A program made the position numbers and the translations under genes. 63,615 nucleotides of DNA from Clostridia bacterium. GTDB taxonomy: Bacteria > Bacillota > Peptococcia > DRI-13 > UBA5745. The notes under the pieces were generated by a model that worked only from the letters and a program-made list of their open reading frames with translations, did not search any database and was not told the DNA's origin. Of the stretch, positions 52,216 to 61,087 are shown piece by piece; positions within the stretch are counted from its first letter, which is position 1; the number at the start of each line of letters is the position of its first letter. The DNA is taken from NCBI GenBank assembly GCA_018434325.1, contig JAHDPO010000020.1:1-63615 (forward strand), in the 5' to 3' direction.

Positions 52216-54045
52216 ATGCGCTTTACCAATGAGACCGGCTTGATACAGGTTCTTAAATATAGCAGCCAGAGGCTGACCCGTATCCTGACGGTGCCGGTGA
52301 CCAACGGCTACCGAAAGGTACGCCGGGCCCTCAACCCCAACGGCTTCACCACCCGGGTTATGGCCGACGTGCGCACGGGCAGCAAAGAGCTGATCAACGG
52401 CAAGCCCCAGTCTCTGAAAGATTATTTTTTGTTTGGCAACTACTATATCGCTAAAAAACTGGCATTTATCATTGCAGTGCTGATTTTGGTACTGCCTGTC
52501 TTATATTTGAAGTTCCTCCATCCCGTTATCAGGTCTAATTTCCTCACCGCAACCATGGTGGTCAACAGCGCCGAAATGGTGGGCTACAGCGGCAAGGTGC
52601 AGCTGCTCTCCAACTCCGGCGGGCCGGTGCTCTACCGGGGGCCCCTGGCGGATGGGCGGATCACCGGGCAAGGGAAGCTCTACGACTATGAAGGCAATCT
52701 GGCTTATCAGGGCGCCTTCCTCATGGAACAGTATGAGGGCAGCGGCCAGACCTTCTGGCCGGGCGGCAAGACCCGCTATGCCGGCAGCTTTGCCGGCAAC
52801 CGGTACGAGGGCCGGGGTACCCTGTACAACGAGGACGGCAGCCTGCTCTATGAGGGCAGCTTTGCCGCCGGACTCTACGACGGGGAAGGTATCCTGTATC
52901 AGAATGGCTCCGTTCTTTATCGTGGCGGGTTTAAGGCCGGGCAGATGGCCGGTGAAGGCAAGCTTTACTCCGGCAGCCTGGTGGTTTATGAGGGCGGTTT
53001 CGCCGCCGGCGCTTTTGGCGGCGCCGGCCGGGAATACGATCCGGTAGCCGGCCGCCTGATTTATGACGGCGCTTATGTTGCCGGCAAGTATGAGGGCCAG
53101 GGCAGGCAGTTTGACGCGGCAAGCGGTATGCTGACCTACGAGGGCGGCTTCTATCAGGGGTCTTATGAGGGAGCGGGCAAAAGCTACGATCCTCAGACCC
53201 AGCTTCCCCTTTACGAGGGCGGCTTCCGGGCAGGGCGGCATGACGGAGAAGGTGTGGAGTACGATCCCGCATTGGGCGCAGTTATCTACCGGGGCGGCTT
53301 TCTTCTGGGGTTCTACCACGGCGCCGGCATCCAATATGATCCGGCCACCGGCTTCGTCACCGCCGCCGGCCAGTACCGCAACGGACAGCTGGTGGTGCTG
53401 CCGGAGGTGGATAGTTTGCCTGAGGACGGCGTCTTACCCCCCGCAGCTGCCGCAGAGGGCGATAATGAGGGAGGAAGCGGCGAAGAAGAGAAGCCTTCGC
53501 AGGAATCCGCCGGTCCCGGTCAGGCCCAGCCCGAAAACCCGCCGGCAGAAAGCGGCGGCCGGATCTATCAGGGACCCAAAACCGCCGCCGGCGGCATAGA
53601 TTACACGGCCCTGGCGAAGATGACCGCCGCCCAAATGCAGGCCCAGTTCAGCGCCCAGCCCAACTCCTGGTCCTTGTCGGACAGCAATGTGCTGATCTAT
53701 GCCGACCAGACAGAAGGCATCGGCCTGGCCCTGCGTACCGACAGCAGCGGCAAAGCCGTCAGTCTCGATGTCTGGAACGACGCCGCCGTGGCCGGAGCCA
53801 AGGCGGGATCAAGCCGGGCGCAACTGAACGCTGCCTTGGGCGCTCCTGCCGACGCCGTCCAGGAGATCATGGGCGAAGGAAGAATGATCTCCATCAGCCA
53901 GTCTAACCGCTATTTCGGGCGGCTTACCAACTTGTCTCCCGAGAGCAAAGTCACCGTATACACTTATCAGACCGGGGCCGGTACGATCCGGGCGGTTTTC
54001 GCCGGCAGTACAGACCAGTGTCTGCTTTTGGAGATATTACCTTGA
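52216..54045 (+). CDS. Membrane-anchored MORN-repeat protein
   Basis: A 609-residue protein with a basic cytoplasmic N-terminus (~80 residues), one membrane helix (about 81-101, AFIIAVLILVLPVLYLKFL), then about 270 extracytoplasmic residues of tandem MORN-type repeats of the form Y-E-G-x-F-x-x-G-x-x-x-G-x-G (for example YEGSFAAGLYDGEGILY). A Glu/Pro-rich linker (residues ~410-455) leads to a C-terminal domain of ~150 residues with GIGLALRTDSSGKAVSLDVWND. MORN repeats bind proteins or lipids. It follows the pseudokinase gene by 39 bases; together they look like an envelope anchor for the particle. Confidence 0.75.
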   Translation: MRFTNETGLIQVLKYSSQRLTRILTVPVTNGYRKVRRALNPNGFTTRVMADVRTGSKELINGKPQSLKDYFLFGNYYIAKKLAFIIAVLILVLPVLYLKFLHPVIRSNFLTATMVVNSAEMVGYSGKVQLLSNSGGPVLYRGPLADGRITGQGKLYDYEGNLAYQGAFLMEQYEGSGQTFWPGGKTRYAGSFAGNRYEGRGTLYNEDGSLLYEGSFAAGLYDGEGILYQNGSVLYRGGFKAGQMAGEGKLYSGSLVVYEGGFAAGAFGGAGREYDPVAGRLIYDGAYVAGKYEGQGRQFDAASGMLTYEGGFYQGSYEGAGKSYDPQTQLPLYEGGFRAGRHDGEGVEYDPALGAVIYRGGFLLGFYHGAGIQYDPATGFVTAAGQYRNGQLVVLPEVDSLPEDGVLPPAAAAEGDNEGGSGEEEKPSQESAGPGQAQPENPPAESGGRIYQGPKTAAGGIDYTALAKMTAAQMQAQFSAQPNSWSLSDSNVLIYADQTEGIGLALRTDSSGKAVSLDVWNDAAVAGAKAGSSRAQLNAALGAPADAVQEIMGEGRMISISQSNRYFGRLTNLSPESKVTVYTYQTGAGTIRAVFAGSTDQCLLLEILP

Positions 54046-54060
54046 TGGAGGTGCCATGCC

Positions 54061-54630
54061 ATGGGAAAATACACCGCTATCGCCGATGTGGGAGGGGCGC
54101 TGGTTCAGCTTTTACGGGACAGCTTGTGCCCCGAGGTCATTCAGACCCCGGACAGCATCGGCCTGTGCTCCCCGGCGGATAAGGGAGACATGATCCTGGG
54201 ACTCCACCTTTATGATGTGCGGGAAAGCCAGGAGCTGCGGGCCGTCGATATGGTGGATATGGGCCCCGGACGGCAGCGCTTCCCGGGAACCTATCTCACC
54301 CTGTCCTACATGATCACCGCCTATTCCAAGGCGGATGTGAAGTACCGCTCCAGTGAGGATCAGCGCATTCTGGGCAAAGTTATCCAGACTTTAAGTGACA
54401 GCGCCGCTCTCGGCGCCAATACCTTCTCACCGGTGGCCCGCTCCTCCGGACTGGATCTGCGTATCCAAATGCTGTCTTTGGAGACGGAGGCCCAGCAGCG
54501 AATCTGGAGCGTCCCCAACCAGGCCTACCGGACTTCGCTTTTCTACCGGGTGAGTCCGGTGGAGCTGGAGTCCGCCAGAACCCGCCAGGTCCAGCGTATC
54601 GTGGATCTGGATCTTACGATAAAGGAGTAA
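54061..54630 (+). CDS. DUF4255 tail terminator (Afp16-like)
   Basis: A 189-residue protein with the Pvc16/Afp16 N-terminal domain: KYTAIADVGGALVQLLRDSLCPEV, LCSPADKGDMILGLHLYDVRES, TYLTLSYMITAYS. Afp16 caps and stabilises the tube and sheath at the distal end and fixes particle length. GGAGG precedes the ATG. Its presence argues for a complete particle of defined length. It lies inside the envelope-gene block, not with the tube genes. Confidence 0.92.
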   Translation: MGKYTAIADVGGALVQLLRDSLCPEVIQTPDSIGLCSPADKGDMILGLHLYDVRESQELRAVDMVDMGPGRQRFPGTYLTLSYMITAYSKADVKYRSSEDQRILGKVIQTLSDSAALGANTFSPVARSSGLDLRIQMLSLETEAQQRIWSVPNQAYRTSLFYRVSPVELESARTRQVQRIVDLDLTIKE

Positions 54631-54636
54631 TGGGCC

Positions 54637-55449
54637 ATGAACAGAACATGGAACCCCGAGGCAGTGACCCGTGTCCATCTCCGGCGCAAGGTTTCGGCGG
54701 CGGTGCTGGTCATCGACGATTTCACCGGACTTCCTATTACGGCTGCCGACCTGATTGTGACGGCGGCCCAGGTGCTGGAAAAGCCGGTTCGCAAGGCGGA
54801 CGGGTATTTCCTCTTTATGGACTGCACCGTACCGGAGCTGGAGATTACCGCCCGGGCCTGGGCCTATCATCCGGCCACCCTGCGGGTGGCGTTGTCCTCC
54901 CTGTCCCCGCTGCGTCCTGTGGTGAAGCTGCGTCTCACCCCTAACCGCAATTATAGTATTCCTCTTCAGACCACCTATCTGGAAGGCCAGGCGCCGCCAA
55001 AGACAGCGATTCGGGTCTTTTGCGAAAATGACCCCAAGCCCTTGCGCTTGCTGTATGACTACAGTCCCGACGGCCCGGAGGAGGGACGGCTGCTCCAGAT
55101 CTACGACCCCGGCAGCTCGGACCTGGAGGGCAGGCAATTTGCTTTGCTGCGAAAGGGTGAGAGCAAACCGGAATGCTTTTTTGTCCGGGATACTGTGGAG
55201 GGTCAGGAGGGGGGCTGTCTGCTGAGCGCTCCCCTGAAACGGGAATGCAAAAAAGCGGGAGCCACCGTGCTGCCGGTTCTGACGGCAGAGGCCGATGAAA
55301 GCGGACACTACTTTTTGCCTCTGCGGATTTTGGCGGTTAAGACTTACGTCTGCCGCATTCTCTGGGCTCCTGCCGGCTCTGACTGGCGGGAGCAAACCTT
55401 GGAGCTGGAGCCCGGACGGGTGACCCGGCTGAACCTGTCTGAAAGCTGA
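54637..55449 (+). CDS. Beta-rich protein of unknown function
   Basis: I do not recognise this 270-residue protein. Residues ~15-110 (HLRRKVSAAVLVIDDFTGLPITAADLIVTA ... YFLFMDCTVPELEITARAWAYHPATLRVAL) resemble a carboxypeptidase-regulatory or other Ig-like fold. The rest is also beta-rich with a cysteine-containing segment. No signal peptide or membrane helix. It starts seven bases after the terminator gene with AGGAG, so it may act with the cap, for example as an adaptor between the capped end and an envelope component. Confidence 0.5.
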   Translation: MNRTWNPEAVTRVHLRRKVSAAVLVIDDFTGLPITAADLIVTAAQVLEKPVRKADGYFLFMDCTVPELEITARAWAYHPATLRVALSSLSPLRPVVKLRLTPNRNYSIPLQTTYLEGQAPPKTAIRVFCENDPKPLRLLYDYSPDGPEEGRLLQIYDPGSSDLEGRQFALLRKGESKPECFFVRDTVEGQEGGCLLSAPLKRECKKAGATVLPVLTAEADESGHYFLPLRILAVKTYVCRILWAPAGSDWREQTLELEPGRVTRLNLSES

Positions 55450-55471
55450 TACCTGGAAGGTGGTGCATACC

Positions 55472-58213
55472 ATGCTATCGCTTAAAACCAAACGGCTTTT
55501 GACCGCCGTTTTGATCCTGTCCCTGTCTGCGGCCGCCTTCTGCGGCTGGTGGGGTTCCTCCCTGCCGCTGAAGCAGGTGATCGCTACTCTGCCTGCCGGC
55601 GATAAAATATACGGCATCGACCAGGGGGAGAAGGAGTTTCGTTTCTTTCAAACCGATGAGACAGGGGTCATACAGGCCGAGATCCGCCGCAGCATCCGGA
55701 TTGGCAGCTCTTACCGTGCCTATGACTGCCTGATGCGGGATGGAGAAACAGTCTATGTCCTTGAGCGCCAGGCGGATATCCTCAGCGACCGAATTCAGTC
55801 GGAGACGGTATACCGCTGCGACTTTGCCGCCGGCCGGCTGGAGGCTTTGTGGGGGCTGCCCTTAGTGGATCCGGCCATGGACAGCAATTTTGCCGCCCAG
55901 GTCCGGGACGGTGTGCTTACCTTCTTCCAGGCTGATTATACGGGCAAGCAGGCCACCGGCCATCTGCTGCGGATGACTCAAGGCGGAGTCCCGGAGGAGA
56001 TTGCCGCTTTTGATTACGACATCGGCGTGGGCTTTACCGACTTTTTTGCCGGAGCCTCGGGGCGGATAGCCTTCACTACCCCTGCCGGCGAAATCTATGT
56101 GCTGGACGGCGACGGGCAGCCGGAGAAGGTTTTTCCGGCAAGCCCGGCGGCCCGGCCCTTGGTTCTCTTTGGCCATGACGGCGGCGACCGGATCTGCGCT
56201 CTTGGCACAGACGGACGGGTCTATGAGATAGAGCTCTCCGATTGGATCAGGCCGGAGCTGCTTTTCGACAGTGAAAAACGGGGCCTTCCCCTCCGGGGCG
56301 TCAGCGCCCTGGCTTTGGGCGAGGGGGACGATTTTACGGCGGCTCTCGCCGACGGCCGGGCTCTGGGTATATTCCGGGATGGCGGCGGCCAGGTTTTGGA
56401 GAAACTTATCGCCTTGAAGGATCATGTGGCTAAGCGGGCTGCCATTGGCGGTTTGGGCGTCTGGGCGGCGGCGGCTGTTCTGAGTCTTTTATCTCGTTTT
56501 TTCCTGTTCCTGACCCGGGGCAAGTTGCCCATCGTCACCAAACTGCTAGCTGTTTTTTTACCTATTTTGATTGCCAGCCTGATTCTGATGAACGGCCTGG
56601 TCACCGGTATTTTCCAGCGGGAGCTGGTGGATGGCCAGTATGAGCGGCTTTACCTGCTGACCAGCCAGCAAACCGCCACCCTCAATGCCAACTATATTAA
56701 GAGCATCGACCCCTATGCCCCCTTTGAAAACGTCTATTTCTATGAAATACGCTCCGCCCTCAACGTGCTTCCCGGCCAGGGGGCTATTCGCACCCAAGAT
56801 TCGGCGGCGGTTCAGGAGGTCTATAATTCCAACTATTTCTGGCTTTATAAGCTGGTGGACGGCAAGCTGCTCTCCTTAGTCTGCGAACAGGACTATGTGG
56901 GCGTGCCCGTGGAAAACCGCTATAGCGCCGCTGTGGCAAAGCAATTCTATGAAGCGGCGGAGACGGGGCAGGCCCTGCGCACCGGCTTCCGGGACAGCTT
57001 GGGTGAGTGGACGATTCTGCTGACCCCTGTGCTCGACGAGGATGGGCAGGTAGTGGCGGTCCTTGAGACCGGCGATACCCGGCAGTCCCTGGATTATGCA
57101 GTGGAGCAAGGGGCCCGGCAGCTTACCCTGCTGAACCTCTCCGTCATGGCGGTGCTGGCGCTGCTCCTCTCGGCGGTTATCGCTCTTTCCTTGCGCCCCC
57201 TGGGTATTCTCAAGCAGCGGGTTCAGGAAATCAGCGAGGGCAAGTTGGGGGTTCAAGCGCCGGAACGGGGCAACGACGAGGTCAGCGAAATTACTAGAAC
57301 CTTCAATACCATGAGCAAAAACGTGGCTTTCCGGGACAGAGAAATACGGCTGACCAGCGAAGGCTACTCCCGCTTCGTGCCGGCCCGCATGTTCGGGCTG
57401 CTGGATAAATCCAGCGTCATCGATGTGCGGCTGGAGGATTCCACCAGCGTGGAGGCCACGGTGCTTAACTGCTCGGTGGGCGCCTTCGACGAGATCGCCC
57501 GCAGCCTCCGCTCCAAAGAGATGTTCCGGCTGATCAATCAGGTTTTGGCCCGGCTGGTGCCGGTGGTGGATCAGACCGGCGGCCTGGTGGACCGTTTTGA
57601 CCGGGCGGGCCTGCTGGCCATTTATACCGACCGGCCGGAAAAAGCCCTGGATGCCGCCGTGTCTCTTTGCCAGACTATCCGTCTGGCCCAATTGGTGGAA
57701 GTGGGAGAACAGGCCCTGGACTTCCATGTGACCCTCAGCGCCGGTCCGGCAATGATCGGCATCGTAGGGGCGGAAGAACGGCTGGAGGCCGTGACCATCT
57801 CGGAGCATACCAGCTTTACCAGTTTCCTGCGGCCTCTGGCTGTGGAATATGGAGCTGCGGTTTTGATGACGGGCAGCGCCGCCGGGCTGATTCCCGATTT
57901 TGAAAAGCGCTACCACGCCAGAACCATCGGCTTTGTGTATATGCGTACATTGGAGCGCCTGGAACGGCTTTACGACGTCTTCGACGGTGACGACGAGACT
58001 ACCCGGCGGCTCAAGGAAGAGACCAGGGAGCTTTTTGAAAAGGGAGTGTCCCTGTTTTGCTCCCATCAGTATTATGACGCCCGCCTGTTGTTTATCGAGG
58101 TGCTGAAGAAGAACCGCAGAGACAAAGCGGCCAAGAATTATTTGTATTTGTGCGATACCTACTACCGCCAGGAGGGCGGCGAGGAGCGGGATGTCTGGCT
58201 GGCTGTTTATTGA
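55472..58213 (+). CDS. Four-TM sensor with HAMP and degenerate class III cyclase domain
   Basis: About 913 residues. Membrane helices lie near 8-27, 321-345, 358-382 and 550-573. The 290 residues after helix 1 look like a beta-propeller; the loop between helices 3 and 4 (~165 residues) looks like a Cache-type sensor. A HAMP domain (RPLGILKQRVQEISEGKLGV ... NDEVSEITRTFN) follows, then a class III cyclase-like domain (residues ~640-830). There the first metal Asp is lost (VLNCSVGAF instead of VLFADIRGF) and the second is replaced (GGLVDRFDRAGLLA instead of VDKFxGD), so catalysis is unlikely. The last ~70 residues look TPR-like. It may signal by conformational change. ATG 55472 follows GGAAGGTGG. 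Confidence 0.78.
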   Translation: MLSLKTKRLLTAVLILSLSAAAFCGWWGSSLPLKQVIATLPAGDKIYGIDQGEKEFRFFQTDETGVIQAEIRRSIRIGSSYRAYDCLMRDGETVYVLERQADILSDRIQSETVYRCDFAAGRLEALWGLPLVDPAMDSNFAAQVRDGVLTFFQADYTGKQATGHLLRMTQGGVPEEIAAFDYDIGVGFTDFFAGASGRIAFTTPAGEIYVLDGDGQPEKVFPASPAARPLVLFGHDGGDRICALGTDGRVYEIELSDWIRPELLFDSEKRGLPLRGVSALALGEGDDFTAALADGRALGIFRDGGGQVLEKLIALKDHVAKRAAIGGLGVWAAAAVLSLLSRFFLFLTRGKLPIVTKLLAVFLPILIASLILMNGLVTGIFQRELVDGQYERLYLLTSQQTATLNANYIKSIDPYAPFENVYFYEIRSALNVLPGQGAIRTQDSAAVQEVYNSNYFWLYKLVDGKLLSLVCEQDYVGVPVENRYSAAVAKQFYEAAETGQALRTGFRDSLGEWTILLTPVLDEDGQVVAVLETGDTRQSLDYAVEQGARQLTLLNLSVMAVLALLLSAVIALSLRPLGILKQRVQEISEGKLGVQAPERGNDEVSEITRTFNTMSKNVAFRDREIRLTSEGYSRFVPARMFGLLDKSSVIDVRLEDSTSVEATVLNCSVGAFDEIARSLRSKEMFRLINQVLARLVPVVDQTGGLVDRFDRAGLLAIYTDRPEKALDAAVSLCQTIRLAQLVEVGEQALDFHVTLSAGPAMIGIVGAEERLEAVTISEHTSFTSFLRPLAVEYGAAVLMTGSAAGLIPDFEKRYHARTIGFVYMRTLERLERLYDVFDGDDETTRRLKEETRELFEKGVSLFCSHQYYDARLLFIEVLKKNRRDKAAKNYLYLCDTYYRQEGGEERDVWLAVY

Positions 58214-58245
58214 TGCACAAAAGCTCAGAATGGGGGAATGCAGCG

Positions 58246-61038
58246 ATGAAAAGAAATACAGTGCAGGATGGAGCCGGCGGCCGGCGGCGTTTTCCGCTCT
58301 GGGGGATGCTGGGCTTTTGCCTGGTGATGTGCTTGCTGCTGCTTTGGCAGCCGGCCAGGGCTTTTGGCGGGGAAAGTTATTCGGTTTTCTTTGAGAACGG
58401 CAGATATTGGTATGTGGACCCAAATATCCCAACGGACCCCGATCCCACTGACCCCACCGATCCGTCCAATCCGACTAACCCTCCAAATTATGTTCAGGTT
58501 TATCCGGTGACGCTTCAGCCCTCGGACGGATGGCAAATGAAATCAGTGACGGTCGGCGAAGACAGCTTCTGGGATGGCTACAACAACTATATGCCGGAGT
58601 GGGCGCCGGCTGCTGTGATGACCCTGGAGAGCACTGACGGCATTCGGGTTTTAACCGAAATGCCAACTGGTGTGAGTGCAGTCAGCTATTCTATTGAGGG
58701 TAACGTCACGACGTTGATGTGCCAGGTGCCAGGCACAGGTTCTGCGGTCGAGGTGGGGGACATATACAGCATGTTTATTCCAGAGGCTCCCGATGAGCGC
58801 AGTGTAGTCCGGGGGGGTGAAATTGCCTGGTACTATGCTCCGGCGGATCTGGGCGGAGCAATCTTTAGGCCTATGCCCCGGCTTCGCCTATTTGGGCTGC
58901 CGGAGGATTGCAGAATTATTTCGGAGGATGTTTACGGCGGGGATTACGGTGACGCGATCTTTTCCGGCTACTTTCTTCCCGGTCAGGTCAAAGGGTCGCT
59001 GGATAATGATGATTATAGAATCGGCTTGGATAGCGGGGAGATGCAAGGTATCTACATCTTTATCGAGGCCGACAGAAAAACCTTTACCATAGACGCTTCT
59101 GCTGCCAGTTCCGGGGAAGAGCTGGTCCTGGGGAATCTGGATATCCGGCAGGCCGTCAACCTGACTTTCCCGGCCAGCGAGATATATTACTTGGAGGACG
59201 AGAACTTTATCGCATCCACCACATTTACGGTTCCCTCAGGCAAAAGCTTTTATTTCTATTTACAGACGGGTGAGAAATACAGAGCTATTTCTGAGGAAGC
59301 ATTCCCATCTTGTACCATTACCAATGCCGGCGGAACGGTGACCCTTCCTCTGCATCTAAATAGGGAGATGACATTTAACGGCGTGATCCCTGGCGACCTG
59401 CTGATGGAGGACGCTTCCATCATATTCAATGTGGATGAAAGCTACCTCATCCGGCGCTACAGTATTATTCCGGTTAGCGGGACAGGATATAGACTGGAGC
59501 CGGCGGAAGGGGGCTCGGATGAAGAGCAGATGACGCTCTATGCCGAGTTGATGGTAGATGCCGGTTACAGCAATTCCCAGCCCCAGCTCTCGGCGGAAGG
59601 CTGCAGCTTTGAGACTGGAGAACCGTATACGAATGAAGAAACGGGAGAAGTGATGTATTTCTATTTCATCACCCGTGAAGATGGCAATCCCTTTGAGGAT
59701 GACCTTGCCGTCATGGTTTCCGGCATCGTCCGTAACGGAGGCGGCGGTGGCGGAGGAGGCAGCTACGATCCGCCGGTTCAGACTCCCGTCGTCCAGCCCC
59801 CTCCCGCCGTCCGGGTGGAAAATAAGCTGGATCAGGCCAAGGTCAGCAGTGATACGATTTTGTGGCCCCTGAATACGGTGGAGGAGGGTGGGGTGAGCAC
59901 TACCGTCATCACCGATCAGGAGCTGGCAGCTTTGCTGGAGTTGGCCCGCCACCATGCGGAGGACACGGAAAATCTGGAGGGTGACGGCCTCAAGGAAGGT
60001 ATTATCCTCATTGAGGACCTGGGCGAGACCAGCGACAACCGGAGCTATGTCCTCCGCCTCACCGACGAACAGTTCCAAAGCCTGGCCGCTGAGGGCTGGG
60101 ACCGGCTCACCCTGCAAACTCCGGCAGGCAGCTTCAGCCTGTACGATGCGGCCATCGGTGAAGCCTCGGGAGGAACCGGCGGAGACAGGGCGGGAGGCGT
60201 TCATTTCGAGATCAGCCGCCTGGAGCACCAGGGCCGTCCCGGTGTGGACGCCAACCTGACGGTGGACAGCAGCCAGGTGACGGTCTTCGAGCTTCCTTAT
60301 GGTGTGCGTTTGTTTATCCCCTACACTCCCGCTGCCGGTGAAGATGTGCAGGCCCTGGCTGTGGAATACATCCATGCCGACGGCACCGCCGAGCTGGTGA
60401 CCGAGTGCAGCTACGACGCTGAACTGGGAGGTCTGTTCCTGTTTACCACTCATCTTTCCAAGTTTGGCGTGGTCTATCGCCCGGCAGTATTTGAGGACGT
60501 AGGACCTTCCCATTGGGCCAATCCCTATGTGACCTTTCTGGCGGCCCGGGGCGTGGTTGGCGGCTATCAGGACGGCGTCTACCTGCCCGATCAGCCCGCC
60601 ACCCGGGCGGAATTTATCAGCCTGGCCACCAAAGCCCTGTCGGCAGTCAAACTGCCCGCACGGCCGGTGCAGGTCTATTCCGATGTGCCGGCCTCCAACT
60701 TTATGGCGGGAGCCTCCAACTGGCTTTATTACAATAATCTGGCCGGGACGATCAGCGACGGCAGCCGCCTGCTGCCCAATGAGGTTATTACTCGGGAGGA
60801 TATGGCTGCTCTGCTGAGCAATATCGCCTCCGGTGTGGGTCTGCGGATTCGTTCTAAGGGCCTGGATGCCGGCTATACCGATACGGATCAAATTGCCTCT
60901 TATGCCAGGCAGGCGGTGCTGCGGCTTCGTGCCGCCGGCATTTTGGAGATGGCGCAAAACTACAAGTTCAATCCCAAGGCCCCTCTGAACAGGGGGGAAA
61001 TGGCCCAAATAACCGCCATGCTTTTGAACAATCTGTAA
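58246..61038 (+). CDS. SLH-domain S-layer/cell-wall anchored protein
   Basis: About 930 residues. The N-terminal signal peptide has a basic stretch (GGRRR), a hydrophobic core (LGFCLVMCLLLLW) and likely cleavage near QPARAFG. A Pro-Asp-Thr linker follows, then a long beta-rich region, a poly-Gly hinge (GGGGGGGGSYDPP), a ~150-residue domain and three C-terminal SLH domains beginning FEDVGPSHWANPYVTFLAARGVV, VYSDVPASNFMAGASNWLYY and YTDTDQIASYARQAVLRLRAAGI. SLH domains bind pyruvylated secondary wall polymer. I chose ATG 58246; ATG 58213, overlapping the upstream stop, would also be in frame. Place in the operon suggests it links the machine to the cell surface. Confidence 0.85.
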   Translation: MKRNTVQDGAGGRRRFPLWGMLGFCLVMCLLLLWQPARAFGGESYSVFFENGRYWYVDPNIPTDPDPTDPTDPSNPTNPPNYVQVYPVTLQPSDGWQMKSVTVGEDSFWDGYNNYMPEWAPAAVMTLESTDGIRVLTEMPTGVSAVSYSIEGNVTTLMCQVPGTGSAVEVGDIYSMFIPEAPDERSVVRGGEIAWYYAPADLGGAIFRPMPRLRLFGLPEDCRIISEDVYGGDYGDAIFSGYFLPGQVKGSLDNDDYRIGLDSGEMQGIYIFIEADRKTFTIDASAASSGEELVLGNLDIRQAVNLTFPASEIYYLEDENFIASTTFTVPSGKSFYFYLQTGEKYRAISEEAFPSCTITNAGGTVTLPLHLNREMTFNGVIPGDLLMEDASIIFNVDESYLIRRYSIIPVSGTGYRLEPAEGGSDEEQMTLYAELMVDAGYSNSQPQLSAEGCSFETGEPYTNEETGEVMYFYFITREDGNPFEDDLAVMVSGIVRNGGGGGGGGSYDPPVQTPVVQPPPAVRVENKLDQAKVSSDTILWPLNTVEEGGVSTTVITDQELAALLELARHHAEDTENLEGDGLKEGIILIEDLGETSDNRSYVLRLTDEQFQSLAAEGWDRLTLQTPAGSFSLYDAAIGEASGGTGGDRAGGVHFEISRLEHQGRPGVDANLTVDSSQVTVFELPYGVRLFIPYTPAAGEDVQALAVEYIHADGTAELVTECSYDAELGGLFLFTTHLSKFGVVYRPAVFEDVGPSHWANPYVTFLAARGVVGGYQDGVYLPDQPATRAEFISLATKALSAVKLPARPVQVYSDVPASNFMAGASNWLYYNNLAGTISDGSRLLPNEVITREDMAALLSNIASGVGLRIRSKGLDAGYTDTDQIASYARQAVLRLRAAGILEMAQNYKFNPKAPLNRGEMAQITAMLLNNL

Positions 61039-61087
61039 TAAAAACCAAATGTGAGGTTTAGAGAAAAGAAAGGGCCGGAGAAAGGCG

